DNA of 41,608 bases from an uncultured Clostridium sp. (GCA_900547035.1 URFM01000031.1:1-41608); one strand, 5' to 3'. Counted from the first letter of the stretch, positions 1 through 7,933 are shown. Notes: generated by a model not told the origin, from the letters alone. Program-made: numbers and translations.

Positions 1-62
1 GCTGTGAGGATATGCCGCGAAAGTCTATTGACATAAGGCTCACGGATCATCCTCTCCAGCAG

Positions 63-192
63 AAAAGGGGCAGCTGTACCCTTTTCCTGCCTTCCGGCGA
101 GGACGGGTTCGGGCAGAGCCCGAAATTGGGTCAAGGGACTGGTCCCTTGCGGGTTCTCAGGGCAGCGCCTTGAGCCCTCGGAGAGCTTTTTT
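63..192. other. Cluster of hairpins ending in a T-tract
   Basis: Four successive inverted repeats lie in this gene-free left edge. AAAAGGG (63-69) pairs with CCCTTTT (79-85). TTCGGGC (108-114) pairs with GCCCGAA (118-124). CAAGGGAC (132-139) pairs with GTCCCTTG (142-149). CTCAGGGC (156-163) pairs with GCCTTGAG (167-174), closed outside by GGG/CCC. A run GCTTTTTTATTTT follows at 185-197, so the last hairpins could terminate transcription entering from the left. The density of perfect short stems suggests a structured transcript end or a dispersed intergenic repeat. I see no coding gene in 1-285. Confidence 0.5.
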
Positions 193-285
193 ATTTTAAT
201 ATCTGCACTTTTCAAGGTTCTGTTGAGCCAATTTTTCTTGACTCCTCTTTTCATAGATTATTTGACACTACCTCATCAAAGTTTA

Positions 286-1344
286 TCAGTGTACATGTTT
301 TTCAATCCAGCCCGCCAACAGCCCTGCAATCTCCAGATTATTTTTCTCAATCATCATCATATGTCCGTTGCCATGGATTCCGGCTTCCTCCAGACGAATC
401 AGGTCATGGTCCACGCCGCACTGATTCATGACATAGGAGGTCAGATGGTCGTACTGGGCGTGATAGGAAGCTTCGCTTACCACAAAGGCGATGGGGATGC
501 CGGAGAGCCTGGGAAGCTTGGGAGCCGGATCCTGGAACACCCATCCGTCCATGAAACCATCTTTGGGTGCTTTCATCAGGCGAAGCTTCAACTCCGAGGG
601 GCTGGAAACGGGCGGGTCGAAATGGAGAGGCAGGTCCGCGAGCCCGTAATTTTTAGCAGTCGGATAGGTTAAGTCCATGGAAAATGGAGGGCCTGAGGGC
701 TCCAGGGCCACGATGCCCTTTACCAGCTCCGGCTTGGCGTCCGCCAGCAGCCATCCAAATGGACCTGCCTGGGAGTGGGTCAGGAGAATGGCGGGGCCGG
801 TTTTCTCCAGAAGCTTCAGCCCTGCGGCCAGCACCAGTTCCTGGGAATCCCTGTTGCTGGGAAGATATTCCACCTGTGAGGAAAGAAACTGGGAGAAGGT
901 CTCATCCTCCGGGTCGGCGCTGCCCGGCCACTGGGTGTGCAGGGAAGCCTGGGGCCAGTTCCCCTCAGTGGAAGCAAAACGCTTCCGGATGGCCTCCATG
1001 GAATGATAGATGGTACTTCCGTTCTCTTCGGGATGGTAGGCGGAACGTCCCCTGGCAGGCTGCTCCGCCAGGTAAACCACATAGCCCAGGGAGAGGAAAT
1101 AGTCCGCCCATCCCATGCGGCCGTCGGGTGTAACCAGCCAGTTCACATTGGTCTGCCCGGCTCCGTGAAAGAAAATCAGGGGATAGGGGTGGAGAATCTT
1201 CTCCGGCACATAGGCCTCCACGAACATCTGATTGCACATATGGTGTCTGTCCTCCTGGCCGGAAATATGACCGCCCACATAAAAAATCCCACGTTTGGCT
1301 AACTTGCTCTGGTCTGAAAAATATGGTCCGAATTGTCCGTTCAA
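286..1344 (-). CDS. Alpha/beta-hydrolase fold esterase-like protein
   Basis: 352-residue protein with no signal peptide or membrane segment, so probably cytoplasmic. The fold is indicated by an HGAGQT oxyanion-loop-type motif near residue 60, a nucleophile elbow THSQAG (Ser about 191), and a C-terminal GIHGNGHMMM segment supplying the catalytic His. A buried Glu or Asp as third residue cannot be assigned with certainty. It is a serine esterase/lipase-type hydrolase; the substrate is unknown. The start is a TTG codon at 1344-1342 preceded by AGGAGG at 9-nt spacing; there is no ATG with a comparable ribosome binding site. The gene stands alone and is divergent from yqeC. Two AAAGCGCT boxes lie in its upstream region. 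Confidence 0.8.
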   Translation of the reverse strand: MNGQFGPYFSDQSKLAKRGIFYVGGHISGQEDRHHMCNQMFVEAYVPEKILHPYPLIFFHGAGQTNVNWLVTPDGRMGWADYFLSLGYVVYLAEQPARGRSAYHPEENGSTIYHSMEAIRKRFASTEGNWPQASLHTQWPGSADPEDETFSQFLSSQVEYLPSNRDSQELVLAAGLKLLEKTGPAILLTHSQAGPFGWLLADAKPELVKGIVALEPSGPPFSMDLTYPTAKNYGLADLPLHFDPPVSSPSELKLRLMKAPKDGFMDGWVFQDPAPKLPRLSGIPIAFVVSEASYHAQYDHLTSYVMNQCGVDHDLIRLEEAGIHGNGHMMMIEKNNLEIAGLLAGWIEKHVH

Positions 1345-1376
1345 AACGAATTTCCTCCTATTTAAATAATGAATTC

Positions 1377-1418
1377 AAAGCGCTCTGTTGATTTTAGTAT
1401 AAGGGAAAGAAAAGCGCT
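1377..1418. promoter_or_regulatory. Paired AAAGCGCT boxes (possible cre-like operator)
   Basis: AAAGCGCT occurs at 1377-1384 and again at 1411-1418, 34 bp apart. Each contains the palindrome AGCGCT. They flank a minus-strand TATACT-like -10 for the hydrolase gene. The core resembles the centre of CcpA/LacI-type operators (AAGCGCTT), but the outer bases do not fit a full cre consensus. Assignment is tentative. Confidence 0.3.
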
Positions 1419-1468
1419 AAGTACAATATGAAACATGAATACTGAGAATAAAAAACGTCAATATCTCT

Positions 1469-1498
1469 TTGCACAAAGAGTGCTTTTTATGGTAGAAT
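1469..1498 (+). promoter_or_regulatory. SigA-type promoter for yqeC operon
   Basis: TTGCAC (1469-1474), 18-bp spacer, TAGAAT (1493-1498). It lies about 30 bp upstream of the yqeC start and is preceded by AT-rich DNA. It is the best sigma-A match between the two divergent genes. Confidence 0.6.
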
Positions 1499-1527
1499 AA
1501 AACAATGATGTTGGAGGAGGAGCAGCC

Positions 1528-2325
1528 ATGAAGGTATCCTTTTACCGGGACGATTGCTGGAATTGGTCGGAAAATCTGTGGGACGGACTGTCCCTGGAGG
1601 AGCGGCTGAGTGAGAAAAAGCCTTATGTAATCGCCTTTGTAGGCGCAGGGGGAAAAACTTCCCTCATCCGCCGCCTTGCCTGGGAGGGAAGGGAGCGAGG
1701 ATGGAAGGTCCTGGTGGTGACCACCACACACATGTTCCGGCCCGCAGCTTACGGCGTGCTGACCCAAAGGGCGGAGGACGCGGCGCTCCAGCTGGAGCAG
1801 AAGGGCCTGGCAGTGGCAGGGACGGTTTCCGGTGAGGAGAAGATTGCCTATGTGGGGGACGAACTCTACAGGCAAATCTGTCCCATGGCGGACCTGGTTT
1901 TGGTGGAGGCGGACGGTTCCAAACGCTTGCCGGTGAAGGCGCCAAGGCCCGGAGAGCCGGTGGTGCCGGAGAACGCGGATATGGTGCTGGCCGTTTTGGG
2001 GCTTTCCGCCCTGGGAGAACCGGCAGAGGAGAAGTGCTTCCGCCTGGAACAGGCCTGCCGTCTGATGGATGAGTATGGCAGGAAGGATTACCGGAAGGAC
2101 GGCCGGTGGATTTTAAAACCGGAGGATTTGGCCTGCCTGATGGAAAATGGATATGGGAAGCCTTTGCGCCTGGGCCGTCCGGAGCTTTCGGTGCTTCCGG
2201 TGTTTAATCAGGCGGACGGAGAAAACAGCCGTCTGCTGGCCCGGAAACTTTTGGAGCAGATGGGAGAGACCGGGGGGATTGTTTCAGGAGAGCTGAAGGA
2301 GGACCCTTCTTCCGGCCTGTTTTAA
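1528..2325 (+). CDS. yqeC: YqeC-family selenium cofactor biosynthesis protein
   Basis: 265 residues. A P-loop GAGGKTS begins near residue 39, followed by a conserved VVTTTHMF segment and a VLVEADGSKRLPVKAP block, which together are diagnostic of the YqeC family. YqeC proteins are known from genomic linkage to selenium-dependent molybdenum hydroxylases (xanthine dehydrogenase-like enzymes); their exact reaction is not established. ATG is preceded by GGAGGAGG. The next gene, 47 bp downstream, is a MobA-like nucleotidyltransferase, the usual partner, so the two probably mature the same cofactor. No molybdenum hydroxylase subunit is present in this window, so the client enzyme must be encoded elsewhere or lie to the left. 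Confidence 0.85.
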   Translation: MKVSFYRDDCWNWSENLWDGLSLEERLSEKKPYVIAFVGAGGKTSLIRRLAWEGRERGWKVLVVTTTHMFRPAAYGVLTQRAEDAALQLEQKGLAVAGTVSGEEKIAYVGDELYRQICPMADLVLVEADGSKRLPVKAPRPGEPVVPENADMVLAVLGLSALGEPAEEKCFRLEQACRLMDEYGRKDYRKDGRWILKPEDLACLMENGYGKPLRLGRPELSVLPVFNQADGENSRLLARKLLEQMGETGGIVSGELKEDPSSGLF

Positions 2326-2372
2326 GGAGAGCAGGCATTTTACCGAAACTGGTGATATACAGGAGTAAAGAG

Positions 2373-3002
2373 ATGAAAGCAGCGTTCATTTACATGGCTT
2401 CCGGTTTCGGAAGCCGTTTTGGCGGGAATAAATTGTTGGAAGAACTGGAGGGAAAGCCCCTTTACCGTCACGGACTGGATACGTTGAGAAAGGCGGCGGA
2501 CCTGATTCGTCGGGAGAAGGGCTGGCAGATCCGGCTCATTGTGGTCAGCCAGTACCGGGAGATTCTGGAGGAAGCCGCCAGGGAAGGGCTTCAGGCGGTT
2601 TACAATCCGGAGAGCGCCCGGGGAATCACCGCCTCCATTGCTTACGGGACCAGGGCTGCGGAAGGGAGGGATATTTTCCTCTATTTTGTGGCGGACCAGC
2701 CCAGGCTCCGGCCGGAGACAACGGCCGGGTTTTTGAAAGCCTTCGCGGACAGCGGCAAAACCATGGGATGCCTGGCTTGGAACGGCAGGAGGGGAAATCC
2801 GGCGGCCTTTCGGTCCTGCTGGAGGCCGGAGCTTTTAAGCTTACAGGGAGATAAGGGCGGACGGCAGCTGATGGCCCGGTATCCAGATGAAGTATGGCTT
2901 TATCCGGCAAGTGAGGAGGAACTGTGGGATGTGGACCACAGGGAGGACCTGGAGAAAAACGCAGGGGAGGAAACGCGGGATGGCAGCAGAACAGAAGAAT
3001 GA
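2373..3002 (+). CDS. MobA/MocA-like molybdopterin nucleotidyltransferase
   Basis: 209 residues from the ATG at 2373, chosen because AGGAG sits just ahead of it; a GTG at 2352 in the same frame would put that site inside the gene. The N terminus MASGFGSRFGGNKLL is a divergent form of the LAAG.S.RMG..K nucleotide-binding signature of MobA/MocA/YgfJ cytidylyl- or guanylyltransferases. A central FVADQP matches the metal-binding Asp motif of this family, and GRRGNPAAF matches its later conserved block. It probably attaches CMP or GMP to the molybdopterin cofactor for a selenium-dependent hydroxylase, as suggested by linkage to yqeC. Its last 23 bp overlap the start of the MATE gene, indicating translational coupling. 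Confidence 0.8.
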   Translation: MKAAFIYMASGFGSRFGGNKLLEELEGKPLYRHGLDTLRKAADLIRREKGWQIRLIVVSQYREILEEAAREGLQAVYNPESARGITASIAYGTRAAEGRDIFLYFVADQPRLRPETTAGFLKAFADSGKTMGCLAWNGRRGNPAAFRSCWRPELLSLQGDKGGRQLMARYPDEVWLYPASEEELWDVDHREDLEKNAGEETRDGSRTEE

Positions 3003-4359
3003 TTTTTCAAGGGGAAGCGTAGTAAAGAACATTTTAAAGCTGGCTCTGCCCATGACCCTGGCCCAGCTGATTAATGTGATGTACAACATTGTGGACCGGC
3101 TCTACATCGGTCTGATTCCGGAGAACGCCACCCTGGCCTTGACGGGACTGGGGCTCTGCCTTCCCATCATTTCCATCGTCACCGCTTTTGCCAATCTGTT
3201 CGGAATGGGCGGGGCGCCCCTGTGTTCCATTGAGCGGGGAAAGGGAAACCTGGAAGAAGCGGAAAAAATCATGGGAAATTCTTTTGTAATGATGGTGGCT
3301 ACGGGAATTGTGCTGACAGTGCTGGGCCTGGCCTTTAAGCGCCCCATGCTCTACCTCTTCGGGGCCAGCGACGCCACCATCTCCTACGCGGAGGACTATA
3401 TCACCATCTATCTGCTGGGAAACCTGTTCGTGATGGTGGGGCTGGGTATGAACAGCTTTATCAATTCCCAGGGCTTTGGGACCATCGGAATGATGACGGT
3501 GCTTTTGGGTGCCATTGCCAACATCATCCTGGACCCCATCTTTATCTTTGCTTTCAATATGGGCGTTCAGGGAGCGGCCCTGGCGACGATCCTCTCCCAG
3601 CTTCTTTCTGCTATTTGGATCGTAGCTTTTCTGACAGGGAAAAAGACCATTCTCCGGCTGAGGCTGTCAGCTTTTCACATTGAGCCTAAGCGGGCATTGA
3701 AAATTGTGGGACTGGGCCTCAGCGGCTTTACCATGTCCATTACCAACAGCTCGGTTCAGATTATGTACAACGCCATGCTCCAGAAGGTGGGCGGCGATCT
3801 GTATGTGGGGATTATGACTGTTATCAATTCTGTCCGGGAGGTAATCTCCATGCCGGTTTCCGGCGTGACTAACAGCGCCCAGCCGGTTTTGGGATTTAAT
3901 TACGGCGCAAAGGAATACAAACGGGTCCGTCAGGGGATCGTATTTACATCCATCTGCAGCGTAGTATACACGACTTTGATTTGGCTGTGCGTCCATGAAT
4001 TTCCGGAATTTTTCATCCGGATTTTCAACCGCAACGGCGATTTGGTGGCGGAAGGCGTTCCGGCCATGCGGATTTACTTTTTCGGATTTTTCATGATGTC
4101 CCTGCAGTTTGCGGGTCAGGCTGTATTTGTGGGACTGGGGAAATCCCGGTACGCCGTATTTTTCTCCATTTTCCGGAAAGTCATTATTGTGATTCCGCTG
4201 ATCCTGATTCTGCCTACTGTGTTCCATCTGGGAACGGACGGAATCCTCATGGCGGAGCCGATGTCCAACTTTATTGGTGGAGCGGCTTGCTTTGGAACCA
4301 TGCTGTTTACTGTGTGGCCGGAGCTGAAGGGAAAGAAAAAGGCGGTGAACGAGAAGTAA
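2980..4359 (+). CDS. MATE family multidrug/toxin exporter
   Basis: 459 residues with about twelve hydrophobic segments arranged as two repeats, as in the MATE family (usually 440-480 residues). ALPMTLAQLINVMYNIVDRL near the N terminus and the later GFNYGAKEYKRVR loop are characteristic. MATE proteins exchange Na+ or H+ for cationic drugs or metabolites at the cytoplasmic membrane. The ATG at 2980 follows GGGGAGG with 9-nt spacing and overlaps the nucleotidyltransferase stop, so the three genes form one transcription unit. An in-frame ATG at 2887 lacks a ribosome binding site and would add a basic non-family N terminus. The transported substrate cannot be read from sequence; linkage to the cofactor genes is probably coincidental. 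Confidence 0.9.
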   Translation: MAAEQKNDFSRGSVVKNILKLALPMTLAQLINVMYNIVDRLYIGLIPENATLALTGLGLCLPIISIVTAFANLFGMGGAPLCSIERGKGNLEEAEKIMGNSFVMMVATGIVLTVLGLAFKRPMLYLFGASDATISYAEDYITIYLLGNLFVMVGLGMNSFINSQGFGTIGMMTVLLGAIANIILDPIFIFAFNMGVQGAALATILSQLLSAIWIVAFLTGKKTILRLRLSAFHIEPKRALKIVGLGLSGFTMSITNSSVQIMYNAMLQKVGGDLYVGIMTVINSVREVISMPVSGVTNSAQPVLGFNYGAKEYKRVRQGIVFTSICSVVYTTLIWLCVHEFPEFFIRIFNRNGDLVAEGVPAMRIYFFGFFMMSLQFAGQAVFVGLGKSRYAVFFSIFRKVIIVIPLILILPTVFHLGTDGILMAEPMSNFIGGAACFGTMLFTVWPELKGKKKAVNEK

Positions 4360-4398
4360 AGACAGGAGAGAGCAGTAAGACAGGGAGGGGAAGACGGC

Positions 4399-6012
4399 TT
4401 GGGAATGGGACGAATGAAATGGATGGTTCTTTTAGCTGGGACTGCGGCGGTTTTCGCGGCATCGGGATTTGCCCCGGCCTCAGAGTACGCTTCCGGGGAG
4501 GCAGGGATGCTGCGTTCCGCTACCTATTACTCTGATGACTGGGTGGTGAATTTCTGGAACAGTGAGAGCGTTAATATGGAGCAGGAGCTTTTACAGATTG
4601 CGCAGGATGGTTTTAACAATATTATTCTCTGCATCCCATGGAGAGAGTTCCAGCCCCAGCTGGCTCCGGCCTCCTATAATGATTACGCCTGGAAGAAGCT
4701 GGAACGGGTAATGGAGGCTGCGGAAAAGCAGAATTTGTCAGTGATGCTGCGGGTGGGATATACCTGGGATTATGGAGGCAGCGACAGCGTTCTGGAGCGA
4801 TACGGCCGGCTTCTCTATGATTCCAACACCGTTAACGGCTGGCTGGATTATGTGGAACGGCTTTATCAGAGAGCTTCAGCCCACAAAAATTTTTGCGGTG
4901 GATTTCTCACCTGGGAGGATTTCTGGAATTTTACCGGGACGGCGGTGTCTCTTGGAAAAACAGAGGAGAGCCGCCGGATGGCAAAGAAAACCGGATATCT
5001 GGATTATGCCAGGGAACACTATGAGCTGGAGGAAATCTGTCGGCTTTACGATGGGGAAATAACAGAATGGGAGGAGATTTATTTCCCTTCCGGAGAGCTG
5101 CCGGCGATGAAAGTATTTTACGAGTTCTACGATGATTTTCTGAACCGGATTCTGGAGGAGAGTCAAAAAGTGTTCCCGGATCTGTCCATGGAGGTTCGCT
5201 TGGACATGGATCCCATATATGGGATGGATGAAACTATGTATGGTTTTTCACATGAGTCCACCTTTAGCTGTCAGGATTCTGCCTTTACCTCAGCGATGTA
5301 CAGTATGTCTATGGGCCAGAGCCGGCAAAAGGAGCTGACGGCCAGGCAGGCATTGGACCAAATGCCCGGAGTGCTGGATCGTCTGTTCTCCTTTAGCGGA
5401 GGCAAGCCTATTTACCTGGACCAGCTGCTCTTTACGGACAATACTCCCGGTTTTGAGGAAAATCCCCGCCTGGCAGAGGAGGAAGAAGCGGAATTTTTAA
5501 GGACCGCGGCTCCGGTGCTGCGGGAATATACCATGGGATATGGGATCTGGACCTACCGGGATTACTGCAACAACAAATTGTACAATTCCCAGTTTGCTCT
5601 TGGCACAAAAGGATGGGAGACCTCGGGGGTTCGGGTGGCGGAGGAGGATAACCGCCGGGCCGCCCTATCTTCCAAAGCTTCCCTGTCCCAGAAAATCGAC
5701 AACCGTCAGACCGGCATTGCAGGAGAGGGAGTGAAGGTGTCCTTTTGGGCAGAGAGTCAGGGTACAAGCGATCTTACAGTGAGCCTGGGCGGTCTGTCCA
5801 AGGCGCTGACCATTTCCGGCACCCAGAAGGTGGAATTGGATTTTGGAAATGTACCTTTGGACCGTCTGACCATTGAAAACAGCGGGGCCCAGCTGTTTGT
5901 GGATAATGTAAAGGTCTATACCTGGATTACGGAAGGGAAAATTTACGAATTTGACGGACAGCCGGGGAAATGCCGAAAGGCCGTCCGCCAGCTGAATGAC
6001 GAGCTGAATTAG
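4399..6012 (+). CDS. Secreted TIM-barrel glycoside-hydrolase-like protein
   Basis: About 537 residues. A basic, then hydrophobic N terminus ending in ASGFAPAS looks like a signal peptide. The central part alternates strands and helices like a (beta/alpha)8 glycosidase of the GH5/clan-A type: NIILCIPWREFQP, then LSVMLRVGY, GGFLTWEDFW and PIYLDQLLF are spaced like successive barrel strands, and the acids in TWEDFW or YLDQ are candidate catalytic residues. From about residue 400 a region beginning LYNSQFALGTKGWE resembles a jelly-roll carbohydrate-binding module. I cannot name a GH family. The start is uncertain: TTG at 4399 best fits GGGAGGGG, but in-frame ATGs at 4405 and 4414 are alternatives. 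The gene lies 39 bp after the MATE gene and ends in a strong terminator. Confidence 0.6.
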   Translation: MGMGRMKWMVLLAGTAAVFAASGFAPASEYASGEAGMLRSATYYSDDWVVNFWNSESVNMEQELLQIAQDGFNNIILCIPWREFQPQLAPASYNDYAWKKLERVMEAAEKQNLSVMLRVGYTWDYGGSDSVLERYGRLLYDSNTVNGWLDYVERLYQRASAHKNFCGGFLTWEDFWNFTGTAVSLGKTEESRRMAKKTGYLDYAREHYELEEICRLYDGEITEWEEIYFPSGELPAMKVFYEFYDDFLNRILEESQKVFPDLSMEVRLDMDPIYGMDETMYGFSHESTFSCQDSAFTSAMYSMSMGQSRQKELTARQALDQMPGVLDRLFSFSGGKPIYLDQLLFTDNTPGFEENPRLAEEEEAEFLRTAAPVLREYTMGYGIWTYRDYCNNKLYNSQFALGTKGWETSGVRVAEEDNRRAALSSKASLSQKIDNRQTGIAGEGVKVSFWAESQGTSDLTVSLGGLSKALTISGTQKVELDFGNVPLDRLTIENSGAQLFVDNVKVYTWITEGKIYEFDGQPGKCRKAVRQLNDELN

Positions 6013-6067
6013 CCCGTTCCTTTGATCTGAAAAATGAACATAGAATAAAATTTGCCGGAGGGCGCAT

Positions 6068-6104
6068 AATAATCCTGTCACAAGTTTGACAGGATTATTT
6101 TTTA
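6068..6104 (+). terminator. Rho-independent terminator after the TIM-barrel gene
   Basis: A perfect 13-bp stem, AATAATCCTGTCA (6068-6080) with TGACAGGATTATT (6087-6099), has a 6-nt loop and is followed by a T-run. It closes the 1.5-6.0 kb transcription unit. Confidence 0.9.
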
Positions 6105-6126
6105 TAAACCGAAGGAGGCAAATGTC

Positions 6127-6441
6127 ATGACACAACTGGAATGTAGCGTAAAAAACTGTATGCACAATTCGGATAACTGCTGCTGCAAGCGGTCCATCAC
6201 CGTGGACGGGCGCACTGCCTGCAAGGCAGACGAAACCTGCTGCGCAAGTTTTGACGAAAACAGAGGAGGCAGCTTCAAGAACCTGTTCAAGACGCCGGAA
6301 ACAAGACTGGAGATTTCCTGTGATGCGGTAAAATGTATTTACAACGAGGACAACCGCTGTAAAGCCCAGAATGTAGGAATTGCGGGAGACGGGGCAAGCA
6401 ACAGTGATCAGACCAGGTGCAGTACCTTTAAGGCCAGATAA
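6127..6441 (+). CDS. Tandem DUF1540 cysteine-rich protein
   Basis: 104 residues containing two copies of the DUF1540 domain. The first, starting LECSVKNCMHNSDNCCCK, and the second, starting ISCDAVKCIYNEDNRCKA, share the C..(N)C.(Y/H)N....C pattern and end with a Cys just before a short ..F motif (CCASF; RCSTF). The regularly spaced cysteines suggest a small metal-binding (probably zinc) fold. DUF1540 proteins are common in Clostridia and Bacilli; their role is unknown. It has no signal peptide. AAGGAGG lies about 9 nt before the ATG. The gene follows a terminator and has its own upstream space of about 25 bp, so it may also depend on partial read-through. Confidence 0.85.
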   Translation: MTQLECSVKNCMHNSDNCCCKRSITVDGRTACKADETCCASFDENRGGSFKNLFKTPETRLEISCDAVKCIYNEDNRCKAQNVGIAGDGASNSDQTRCSTFKAR

Positions 6442-6526
6442 AGGGAAAACAATTGTAAGGAGATTTGGAAGCGGCACAGCTGGAGAGCTATGCCGTTTTC
6501 CTGTCTCCCTGAATTAAAAAAAACGC

Positions 6527-6555
6527 TTGACAGATTTCTGCCGGTGTAGTAAAGT
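6527..6555 (+). promoter_or_regulatory. SigA promoter of the infC-rpmI-rplT operon
   Basis: TTGACA (6527-6532), exact 17-bp spacer, TAAAGT (6550-6555). Transcription would begin near 6562, leaving a leader of about 215 nt before infC. Confidence 0.8.
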
Positions 6556-6561
6556 ATTAGA

Positions 6562-6776
6562 GGTTATGAAAATAACAGCAGGAAAGCAGGTATCCACCTC
6601 ACCTTGGCACGAGTCAGTGACCCGGGTTCATAGCGATGAAGCGGCAGGGGTTATTCCGTCAGGAAGGCTCAGGGCTTTGTGGTATGTGAAAGTGGACGTT
6701 TCCTGTCCGCTTATTTTTTTGTTCAGCCCTAAGGAGGGCGGCCGTCAGAGGAATATAACAGTGGAGGTGTAGGACT
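6562..6776 (+). ncRNA. Structured 5' leader of infC operon with attenuator
   Basis: Long untranslated leader between the promoter and infC. It contains a terminator-like hairpin: AAGTGGAC (6690-6697) pairs with GTCCGCTT (6705-6712), followed by seven T (6714-6720). CAGGAA at 6660-6665 can alternatively pair with TTCCTG at 6700-6705, which would break that hairpin, so a terminator/antiterminator switch is plausible. Firmicute infC-rpmI-rplT operons are known to be autoregulated by L20 binding to such leaders (L20 leader). I infer the same type here from position and attenuator; I did not match it to a covariance model. Confidence 0.6.
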
Positions 6777-7283
6777 ATTAGCGACTTAATGATTAACGAA
6801 CAGATCAGGGACAAGGAAGTGCGGCTGATCGGAGAGAACGGAGAGCAGCTGGGGATTATGTCCGCCAGAGAAGCTTACAGAATTGCTCAGGAGGCAGAGC
6901 TGGATCTGGTGAAGATTGCGCCTACTGCAAAGCCGCCGGTTTGCAAGATTATTGATTACGGAAAGTATCGTTATGAGCTTGCCCGCAAGGAAAAGGAAGC
7001 CCGCAAGAAACAGAAGGTAATCGAGATCAAGGAAGTTCGTTTATCCCCCAATATCGACACCAATGATTTGAATACCAAGGTTGGGGCTGCCAGAAAGTTT
7101 CTGGAGAAAGGCGATAAGGTGAAAGTGACCTTGCGTTTCAGAGGTCGTGAAATGGCTCATATGTCCAAGTCCAAATATATTCTGGATGATTTCGCTGAAA
7201 GCCTGTCCGACATTGCAGTGGTCGACAAGCCCTCCAAGGTGGAAGGAAGAAGCATGGTCATGTTTTTAACCGCAAAACGGTAG
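6777..7283 (+). CDS. infC: Translation initiation factor IF-3
   Basis: 168 residues when started at the ATT codon at 6777. IF-3 binds the 30S subunit, prevents 50S joining and proofreads the start codon and initiator tRNA. The N-terminal domain contains MINEQIRDKEVRLI and the linker region is rich in K/R/E. The C-terminal domain includes IKEVRLSPNID and KVTLRFRGREM, both highly conserved. The start is ATT rather than the downstream ATG (6789) because GGAGG (6763-6767) is 9 nt from ATT but 21 nt from ATG. The rare ATT/AUU start is a known conserved feature of infC that lets IF-3 repress its own translation. It is the first gene of infC-rpmI-rplT. Confidence 0.95.
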   Translation: MSDLMINEQIRDKEVRLIGENGEQLGIMSAREAYRIAQEAELDLVKIAPTAKPPVCKIIDYGKYRYELARKEKEARKKQKVIEIKEVRLSPNIDTNDLNTKVGAARKFLEKGDKVKVTLRFRGREMAHMSKSKYILDDFAESLSDIAVVDKPSKVEGRSMVMFLTAKR

Positions 7284-7322
7284 AACAAGATGCAAGTATA
7301 AAGATTCAAGGAGGAATTCACA

Positions 7323-7520
7323 ATGCCAAAGTTAAAAACAAGCAGAGCAGCCGCAAAGCGCTTTAAAAAAACAGGAACCGGTAAGTTAGTCCGCAATAAG
7401 GCTTACAAGTCTCATATCTTAACCAAGAAGACCACCAAGAGAAAGAGAAATCTGAGAAAAGATATCGTTACCGACGCTACCAACGCAAAGGTAATGAAGA
7501 AGATTTTACCATACCTGTAA
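7323..7520 (+). CDS. rpmI: 50S ribosomal protein L35
   Basis: 65 residues, the usual length. The N terminus [20 protein letters not shown] and the later [18 protein letters not shown] block are diagnostic of L35, a very basic protein of the large subunit. ATG follows an AAGGAGG site. It lies 39 bp after infC in the conserved infC-rpmI-rplT order, so it should be controlled by the infC leader. Confidence 0.97.
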   Translation: MPKLKTSRAAAKRFKKTGTGKLVRNKAYKSHILTKKTTKRKRNLRKDIVTDATNAKVMKKILPYL

Positions 7521-7550
7521 GTTGAATTTGTAATAAGGAGGAATTTACCG

Positions 7551-7907
7551 ATGGCAAGAATTAAAGGCGGTTTAAACGCAAAGAAGAAACACAATAGAGT
7601 CCTGAAAATGGCGAAAGGCTACAGAGGGGCCCGTTCCAAACAGTATAGAGTAGCAAAGCAGTCCGTTATGCGCGCTCTGGCCAGCTCCTACGCCGGCAGA
7701 AAAGAGAGAAAGAGACAGTTCCGTCAGCTGTGGATTGCCAGAATCAACGCTGCGGCCCGTATCAACGGCCTGTCCTACAGCAAGCTGATGCATGGACTGA
7801 AGCTGGCCAACGTGGACTTAAACCGTAAGGTTCTGTCCGATATGGCTATCAATGATGCAGAGGGATTTGCAAAGCTGGCTGAGCTGGCAAAGTCCAAGAT
7901 CGCTTAA
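7551..7907 (+). CDS. rplT: 50S ribosomal protein L20
   Basis: 118 residues, full length. MARIKGGLNAKKKHNRVLK and AKGYRGARSKQYRVAKQ are L20 signatures, followed by RKRQFRQLWIARINAA and LSYSKLMHGL. L20 binds 23S rRNA early in 50S assembly and, in Firmicutes, also the leader of its own operon as a repressor. AAGGAGG precedes the ATG and a strong terminator follows 26 bp after the stop. Confidence 0.97.
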   Translation: MARIKGGLNAKKKHNRVLKMAKGYRGARSKQYRVAKQSVMRALASSYAGRKERKRQFRQLWIARINAAARINGLSYSKLMHGLKLANVDLNRKVLSDMAINDAEGFAKLAELAKSKIA

Positions 7908-7933
7908 TCAGATCGATTCATAAAAAGGTATAG

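Noticed and set aside
2980..4359. Recent duplication of MATE genes (2980-4359 and 23233-24591)
   Set aside because: The two proteins share only family-level similarity, with different N termini and loops.
5665..6477. 270-codon open frame on the minus strand
   Set aside because: It lies antisense to the end of the TIM-barrel gene, a clear terminator and the DUF1540 gene; composition and cysteine pattern fit only the plus-strand genes.
6527..6772. Open frame of 81 codons in the infC leader
   Set aside because: It starts on the -35 element of the infC promoter and crosses the attenuator hairpin; no ribosome binding site.
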